In this document: positions 57,193 to 64,000 of the stretch, piece after piece | Numbering within the stretch: the first letter of the stretch is position 1 | How the letters are laid out: each line of letters opens with the position of its first letter | Assembly (NCBI RefSeq): GCF_034190915.1 | Contig: NW_026947485.1 | Location: 29,401,519-29,465,518 of the forward strand | DNA length: 64,000 nt | From: Cavia porcellus | Taxonomy: Eukaryota; Chordata; Mammalia; Rodentia; Caviidae | Direction of reading: 5' to 3' | Notes under the pieces: model-generated | Databases searched by the model: none | The model's input: only the letters and a program-made list of their open reading frames with translations | Told to the model about the DNA's origin: nothing | Program-made: the position numbers and the translations under genes

Positions 57193-58685
57193 CTATATGG
57201 AGGAAGGAACGGGGGTGGAGGCACCAGGGAAGGAGTGGGGATGGGTGTGCGGGCTCTGAGTTTGTGCTTTCCCTGGTAGGCCCGAAGAGGCCTGGGTGGA
57301 GGCTGGGTTGGAGGATCGCATCTTGGTGTTGGGCAGTTTGTGATCTTTCTTCCACTTCATTCTTCGGTTCTGAAACCAGATCTTGACCTGGCGTTCAGAC
57401 AGGCAGAGCGTGTGGGCGATTTCAATGCGGCGGCGCCGGGTCAGGTAGCGGTTAAAATGGAACTCCTTCTCCAGCTCCAAGACCTGCTGCCGGGTGTAGG
57501 CGGTTCGAGAGCGCTTGGGCTCCCCTCCGTTATAACTGGGGTTCACTGAGCGCCCAGAACCCCAAAGAAGAAGGCCAAGAAGGAAGGAGTGGAAGAGAGG
57601 GGAAGGAGGAGGAGAGAGAAGATAGGGTGGGAAGAGCAATTGGACATCATCATTATATAATAAGCTGACACCAAGTTCACACAAGATACATAAAACCGCA
57701 AAGAAAATGTTTCACAGGCTATTGACAACGAGAAACACCCGAGAGCCATAAAGAATGGTGCTGGGCATCGGGGCTGAAGAAAAGCTTCAAAGACACATGG
57801 CCCGAAGCCTCTGCCAGGGCAATTAAATTTATGGGGGCTATAATTACTGCCCTAACAGTTTGGCGTCTCGTAAATCTCCCGATAAAGGGACCATGGGTAC
57901 AAAAGGGTTCTCATGTTGGGATCAGGCTGCTGGCTGGCGAGTAGGCACCCGCACCCCACAGCAGCCCGGGCAGAATGTGGGTTCCCCTCGTGAGGCCCCT
58001 TCCCGACCCCCGCCCTGACCCTGAACCCGGGCCTGGCCACAGCCCACCCTCCCGCGCCTCCCCAGCGGCGCCACATACCGGCGCTGACATGGATCTTCTT
58101 CATCCAGGGGTACACCACGGGCTCCTTGCCCTTCAGGCCGGGCGGGCCCTTGTCCGCCAGCAACAGCGGGCATGCGGAGGCGCTGCCCCCTGCCGGGACG
58201 CCCGGAGTGGCGGGGGCCGCCTCGCAGCGCCTGGAGGGCACTGGGGGCGCCGCGCGGTGCTGCGGGGGAGGCGGCGGCGGGACGTGGCTCGCGTGCAGGC
58301 CGCGCGCCGGGCCCTTGGCGAGCGCCGGGGGCTGCTCGGGCTGTGGGGGCCGCCCGGGGCTGGCCCCGCCGCGGTAGCCGTAGGGGTAGGCGGCGTCTGC
58401 GGCCCCGGGCGCCGGGTAGAGTGCGGCTGCGGGGTAGGTAGGCTCGCGGGCGGCCCGTGGCGCGTAGTAGGAGGCGGGGGGCTCGCGGCTGCCGCCTGCG
58501 TGAGGGAGCTGGGGCTGCGGCGGCGGCAGGTGCTGGGTCGCGGGTGCCGGGGGCTGCTGGTAGCCGGGCCCCCCGCCCGGGCCTCCGTCTCCGCCGCCCG
58601 GGCCGCTGTGCTGCGCGTACTCTTCGAAGGGAGGGAACTTGGGCTCGATGTAGTTGGAGTTTATCAAAAACGAGCTCATGGTCAT
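57193..58685 (-). CDS. HOXA4: Homeobox protein HOXA4 (two coding exons)
   Basis: Exon 1 is 58079-58685 and exon 2 is 57193-57545. The 533-bp intron has donor GTATGT and acceptor CTCAG. The joined product is 319 aa; human is 320. It starts [17 protein letters not shown]; the frame stays open upstream, so the start is chosen by homology, and a second in-frame ATG two codons later is possible. Exon 1 is Pro/Gly/Ala-rich with a six-Pro run. The PBX motif YPWMKK is near residue 193 and the homeodomain at about 213-272 ([17 protein letters not shown]), and the tail ends STPVPSSI. It is a nuclear transcription factor for cervical/upper thoracic axial identity and is regulated by the 5' RARE at 61836. 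Confidence 0.97.
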
Positions 58686-58938
58686 TAATTTGTGAAGTGC
58701 AAAAATACTAATTTTTCTCGCGTTGTCGTTTTTCTGGGCTGGCGGAGGCCCCTCCCCCTCTCGCCTGGCCTCCCATCCCCCTTTCCTCTGCGCCCTTCCC
58801 CTCCCCCCGCTGTCAAGTACCCTCCCCTCCCCCTCCCGCCGACGCCACCGCCAAAGTTCGAGGCGCTCCTCCCCCGCCCGCACGCGTGCGCGCGCGCGTT
58901 TCGCCCCGGCCTCGCGCGCGCCCCGCCCCGCCCCGCCC

Positions 58939-59016
58939 CACGTGCAACGCCCTCGCCAATGGGCGCTCCGCGCGCGCGGACCCGGATCAGGAAACGCGCG
59001 GGTGGGTGATGGATGC
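58939..59016 (-). promoter_or_regulatory. HOXA4: HOXA4 proximal promoter: E-box, CCAAT, PBX-HOX
   Basis: CACGTG (58939-58944), 11 bp, CCAAT (58956-58960), 46 bp, TGATGGATGC (59007-59016). GC-box-like CCCCGCCCC repeats lie just gene-proximal. The E-box is about 254 bp upstream of the ATG. It is inside a CpG island of about 58.0-59.1 kb. Confidence 0.65.
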
Positions 59017-59109
59017 TGCTGTCCCGCCCGAGGCGGGGGCAGCGAGCTAGGGCTTCGGACCTCCTGCCCCAGTGACTTGAATTCCTGCTGGGAATTCGGG
59101 GCTTGACAG

Positions 59110-61835
59110 GCAGTGGGTCCTCTCGGGCCCCATGCGGGTCTGTCTTCTGACCTACCCCTCTGAGAAGCGGGCGGCTGCGGCTGACTCGGAACTCAGTCTG
59201 GGCGCGGGTACTCCAGGGTTCGAGGCCCTCCGGGAGAGCGAAGGGCATCGAGACCAAGGGACATCCCGGTTTTTATCCTGGCCCTGGAATAAAACGAATG
59301 AGGCCAACACACCCGTTTTCTCGCCCCGTCAATTCTTTCCCCACACACTACGTTCTGGTCCGTTTCTGGGTCCTTGCTATGAGAAGCCTGGCAGGAGCTG
59401 CACAGTGCGGAGATGGGGCAGCTTAGAGAAATCTACACAAAGATGCAAAGCAGGGCCATCCCAGTGTGGCCGGCTGAGCACTTTCTATACATTTTTTTTT
59501 CCTTTTATTCTTTTACAGGCCCACTCTGGGTTTTTTCCCTAATAGCATCTAATTTGATGGAATGTGGACATAATTAAATATGTCTCTTTTGACTAGGTGC
59601 GCCTGTGAGAGACTGTGGCCCAAGGATAGAAATGGAGAAAAGCAGCGCCTCCACAACAAATGAATAAATAAGTAAATAAATGGAGCTTTGAAACGAGTGG
59701 CTTCCTATTTTACAACAATTCCCCAACAAGCCCTTGTCGGGTCTGACTGAGGACATCTCTTTTGGAGCTAAAAATTTTTCTTTCTCTTCTGGATGCTGCT
59801 TTCTCAAATTGTGTCTGGGGCTACAGTTATATTTACAGGACAGTTATAATTTCTGAATTGCTAAGAATTAGCATATTAACGATATCAGTAGTTCCGGAAA
59901 GGAGGGAGAGGGAACTGTTGCCTGCCATTTGGTAATTGAAATTTGATGGATAAACTAATTATGCTATTATTAACAAATAAATTACTTATTCATCCCACCT
60001 AATGTTGATCTTTGAAGTAAATACTGATACCTTATTGCTAATGTGTGCCTGCCCTTGTCTGACTTATATACACACCTATATCCTCTTTTCTGGCTAGATT
60101 AAAGCAATGTCCAGTCTAAAAATAGCTTTCACACTGGCATGCAAAACAAGAATATTTCAGCTGGTGCACCTTGGTTGATTTTTCAAAGAGCAGTACTAAC
60201 AGAATTCTCACAACTGAGTTTAGAATGGCAGACAAGGAAAGTTACAGCCCAAGCCTGAGGACACTTCAAAAAGAATGTTACTTCTATCTTCATTTATATC
60301 AGTTACTCATGTGAATTACTAAATGCTGGAATATATCCATTTGATGGATAGTCATTTAATGCTTAGCCACGTAAAGCCTATTATATGGGACGAATCTTTA
60401 AACTAGGTTAGGGAAAGAGGTTAAAAAAGGGATCATGTTAGCTTTTTGCCTGAATCTGTAATTGCCCTGAAGTGGTACAAAGAGGTTTGCCATATTGGGT
60501 ATATGTGGAGTGCTGTCCATTGATATGAGGGCCTCTGGAAATTTTTTGTTTTTAATGAAATTTGAGTTAAACAGAAATCAACACTGATTGTAATCTTTAG
60601 ACAGTCTTTCTAGACTGGAAGAAAGGAGCTAGCCTGTAATACAACTGCCTAAACTGATATGTCTTCCTAGCAAAAAAAAAAAAAACAAAATGTACACAGA
60701 ATATAACAATATATACATATATAGCATTATTAGAAATCTGGGTCTGTAAGCTTCAGGGGGAGAAAAAGCATGAAACCTTGCCTTTCTCATGTCATCAGCT
60801 TTGAGTGCTAGGGTCTTAACCGTCTGTTTAATATTTATAGATACCGAAACACAACTCATGTTGTCCAGCCTCAGAACCTTCTACTGAGTTTCTATTTTTA
60901 AGTATTAAGGAGACACAGGCACTGTTTTGTATACAGTTGAACTAAATGAGTTAACTGTGCCTGTGTTTTGTGTGGTTCTATTACTTTAGGAAGATGGGCT
61001 TACACAGAATTCCCTCAAGGCCTGTAACTTGTCTTTGCGGTTCCTATCATAAACACAAACGGAGCCAGGACCACCAAGTGTTATCTCACACACCGACATT
61101 TTGACATTTTACTGCAAGATTTATGGCTATAATAAACAATCTCAGTACCTTTTCTGAACCTTCCACAATCTCCCTTTGCAAGCCATAGCATAATTCTATT
61201 GAATCAAATAATCTTTTTGAAAGACATCTTTTTAAAAGCATCTCTTATCATCATGTAAGATTCAAGACACCAAGGAAAAACTAGGAAGATACTAACTCGA
61301 TTAAAAAACAAACCGAAGTTTACCAGAAGCATCTTGCTTGAGAAAAGATGGGGTGCTCTCAAATCGAGCAGAGAGGGAGCAAGCTAATCTTCGCACACCA
61401 ACTGGCTCCAGTCCCAAGCACGGTGAAAGCGTTATCCTTTTCTTGGGAAACTGGTAAGCACATCTGCTCATTTCCACATGGAGGGATAACATATATTCCC
61501 AACAAAAGCTTTCTTAAAATCCCATTAAGTGAAATAACTTTTCTTCGTGTCCTCACATCCCAGAAGGAGAAGGAGAGCGAAGGGAGTCTGTGGGAGAGGG
61601 AGGGTGAGAGGGAGGCAGTGTTTGCATCTGATTTGGTTTGAATCTGATTTGAATCATTTTGAATATATTTGGAACAGCCTTCCCTCTTCAATGCAACCCT
61701 GTCCCAAGTTTCAAAGTGACCGAACAGTGACACCGTGTGCATTTTGTTTCTTATTAATCTTACACATTGACAGTCTTTGTTAAATCACAAGGCGCGCCCT
61801 TCACCAGCCGACATTTTCATATTTGTTAGACGCGC
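59110..61835. other. HOXA4 upstream intergenic
   Basis: AT-rich single-copy DNA. No gene, RNA or repeat recognised. Confidence 0.4.
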
Positions 61836-61852
61836 TGACCTGAAGTTCACCT
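61836..61852 (-). promoter_or_regulatory. HOXA4: HOXA4 5' retinoic acid response element (DR5)
   Basis: The minus strand reads AGGTGA-ACTTC-AGGTCA: two RGKTSA half-sites spaced by 5 bp, a DR5 for RAR/RXR. It is 3.15 kb upstream of the HOXA4 start codon. A conserved RARE 5' of Hoxa4, required with autoregulation for its expression, is established in mouse. I equate the two on position and half-site form. Confidence 0.8.
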
Positions 61853-64000
61853 CGGCCTTGGACTTTGCGTTTCTAAATGGTCTATACAGTGTCTTTTAGA
61901 GAGCAGGGTGCTTTGCCCAGGTCATTCCTTCTCAGGAAAAACCAGGGGAAAAAGCAAAGGAAATGTAAACGTTATGGAATGTATTGACTGTATTTGTCCT
62001 TTGTTCTTTAGAGCCAGAATCACCCAGACTTGTTCTCTATCTGTCTCCTTTTTGGAGCAGACTAGGGGAATGGCAGAAATTCAAAATGCCTGATGGTGGT
62101 ATTTAGGGCTTCCTCTACCTATCCTAGATGTTGTTGTAGAGGATAACACTTTACCAAGCGTTTTACTAATTAATTGTTTGGGGGTAGTTTCCTGGTAGCA
62201 GTTTCAAACGATGAACACAATCTAGGCATAAGGACTTAAATTCATTTTAGGATTTTGCATAAATTTTAAACAGGGTTGTGAGAGAGGACAAAAGATCAAA
62301 ATCTGAATAAAGAGATTTCTAAAAACTCTATCACTTCTGTCTGTATCTTTTTCTTTCACTTTAAAGACTAATGCAGTAGTATTAAAGTTAAAATGTTTTT
62401 AAGGTGTGTTACAGTTTTAACAAAAAGCACAATGAAAAGATTCTTTGAAAGAGACATAATTGCCTCCGTAAGAGAGGGAGTTTCCGTTTTTTCTTTTCCT
62501 TTCACTAGCCCAGATGTGGTAATGTGTTCACTGCTGTAACAGCAATCACCACAGTTGTTTCCTTTCTTCTATTTCATCTGGCAAAACCCCATTTGGCTCT
62601 AAGCTCTTGGCCAGAGTAAAAACTTTACACTACCCAGTAGAAGCACTCCGATTACTTCCATAAAAGCAGTGCTTGGGAAATATTTACTTCACCACTGAAC
62701 ATACCTGACACTATTAAATCTAATCAACCTGAATATAGTGGGATGATCTTAAACACCCTTGCAAGAGTCTAAATTCTGAATAGTTGGGTTATCTCAAAAC
62801 TTAAAAAGAAAAACCAAGGAAAAATAGTTTTTTCCCCCAATGTTTTCCTACAATGATCCCTTGAAGGTCAATACATAGAGAAGAGAAATATGTCCCCCAT
62901 AAAATAGACTCTAATGGCAACAACACTTAAAACTAATCTAGATCCATAAAATATTGTTTAGCTCTTCAGTTGCAGCTCACACATGACTCATGGTTCTAGT
63001 CTGCTTCTGTAATATACTATTCTCTTTTCCACTCTCCCATCCTTCCTCTTTAGCTTTCTTTCCTCTCTCCTCAGCCACCTCCCCCCAATTCCACATGTAT
63101 TTAAAAAAATATTTTCTGAAGAACAGAAGTCTATCATGGTGGTCTTACAAACTGGCCTGGCATTTATAGATTTCACCTTTCTTCATTCTTTACAGTTACT
63201 TACTTGTAGATTGTAGCATTTATTTTAAACTCAGTTGTGGTTTAACAATAATAAATATAGCATAAATGTCAGCAGTTTCAACAGCATGAATATTTTCCCC
63301 ACACCAATGAACATTTTCTTACTGGTGGTGGTGGTGTAATTCTGTTCCTTTCAGGAGGATTTCCACTTTCTTCCCTTCCCTTTCCAGCTCTAAGAATTCT
63401 TTGCTTTTGGGGGTTACAATTTCAGAAATAAAAACATGTTCTATGTTTGAAAATTGCAAAGAATACATTTTGCAAAAAGTGGTGGCATTTGCCCTTATCT
63501 TTGCACATTTTAGGGGTCATTATATGTGCTAAAAGGAAAAAATAACTGTGCCCAATCCAAATTCTCTTTTCCAAATTAAAGAGGTTTACTGTGCTGTTCT
63601 CTTTCCTTTGAGAGAATGATAGAACATTGGAAACTTGCTACATTATTTCTTAAAGGCCTACTACTGCATTTTGAGCATTTTTATTTTGTGACAAACCCAC
63701 AAACCACTCCTGGTTCCCAACATCTAAAGTGTTGGTGTTTCAGTAATCTATGCCTATTTACCTGCTGCTATTCCCTCAGAATTGGAGCAATAATTCAACA
63801 TGAAATACAGCATGTATTACTCTTGAAAAGAGGAATTTTCTATCCTTTCCTCCGTAATTGAGGTCATTCAACCACTAGGGTTCACCTGGAGTCCATACCG
63901 TGATACACGCGTCACTCTGAGCCATTTTATCTTTTGTGCTGATAGTCAAGATCGCAGCTCTAACATTGACATCAAACTCTGTCTGGGCAGATGACTAAGA
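61853..64000. other. HOXA4-HOXA5 intergenic (window end)
   Basis: Single-copy, AT-rich. HOXA5 would be expected further right, outside the window. No coding or repeat assignment. Confidence 0.45.

Noticed and set aside
57546..58078. A microRNA in the HOXA4 intron or flank
   Set aside because: miR-10 genes lie beside HOXB4 and HOXD4, not HOXA4, and miR-196b lies further 5' in HOXA; no matching hairpin seen.
58686..58883. N-terminal extension of HOXA4 in the open frame
   Set aside because: Low-complexity Arg/Glu/Gly sequence; the conserved protein starts [10 protein letters not shown] at 58685.

Overview
The window is a mammalian HOXA cluster segment, read from the 3' (anterior) end. Four homeobox genes lie head to tail on the minus strand: HOXA1 (23302-24796), HOXA2 (29416-31152), HOXA3 (36559-39439 plus probable upstream 5' exons) and HOXA4 (57193-58685). 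Each has two coding exons, a tryptophan (hexapeptide-type) motif in exon 1 and the homeodomain in exon 2. All four reading frames join cleanly across consensus splice sites, giving 333, 375, 444 and 319 residues, within a residue or two of the human proteins as I remember them. The flanking repeats point to a rodent: tRNA-Ala-derived ID-type SINEs, B1 SINEs with an internal ~29-bp quasi-duplication, and a B1-ID composite. The ID subfamily is not the murid one. A non-murid lineage, perhaps Castorimorpha (beaver, pocket gopher, kangaroo rat), is my guess, not a demonstrated fact.

Layout. Bases 1-16.4 kb are gene-free flank packed with repeats: L1 remnants, a HAL1-like ORF1-only LINE, a probable solo LTR inside a B1, and many ID, B1, MIR and L2 copies. 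At 16.9-17.6 kb there is an isolated CpG island. From there to the right end interspersed repeats almost vanish (one B1 in the HOXA3 intron, one ID at 48.4 kb, a possible MIR), the usual Hox-cluster signature. The 17.6-21.9 kb stretch carries the HOXA1 3' retinoic acid response element (DR5) at 20039. HOXA1 and the opposite-strand lncRNA HOTAIRM1 (about 25.0-28.6 kb) diverge from a shared CpG island. HOXA2 has a PBX-HOX plus MEIS/PREP module in its intron and another about 2.1 kb upstream. HOXA3 has a proximal promoter and, at 42.3-42.9 kb, a CpG island ending in a strong minus-strand splice donor that looks like a 5' noncoding exon. A DR5 matching the conserved HOXA4 5' RARE lies at 61836.

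The pieces form the known retinoid and HOX/PBX-driven network: RAREs flank the block at both ends (HOXA1 3' side, HOXA4 5' side) and bipartite PBX-HOX sites allow auto- and cross-regulation. The least expected signal is a shared promoter layout. All four HOXA promoters carry an E-box (CACGTG, or CACATG in HOXA2), then 10-11 bp, then CCAAT. In HOXA1, HOXA2 and HOXA4 a TGATNGAT PBX-HOX site follows 37-46 bp further upstream. I saw no unknown protein-coding system. Long ORFs outside the HOX exons look like chance openings in GC-rich or repeat DNA.
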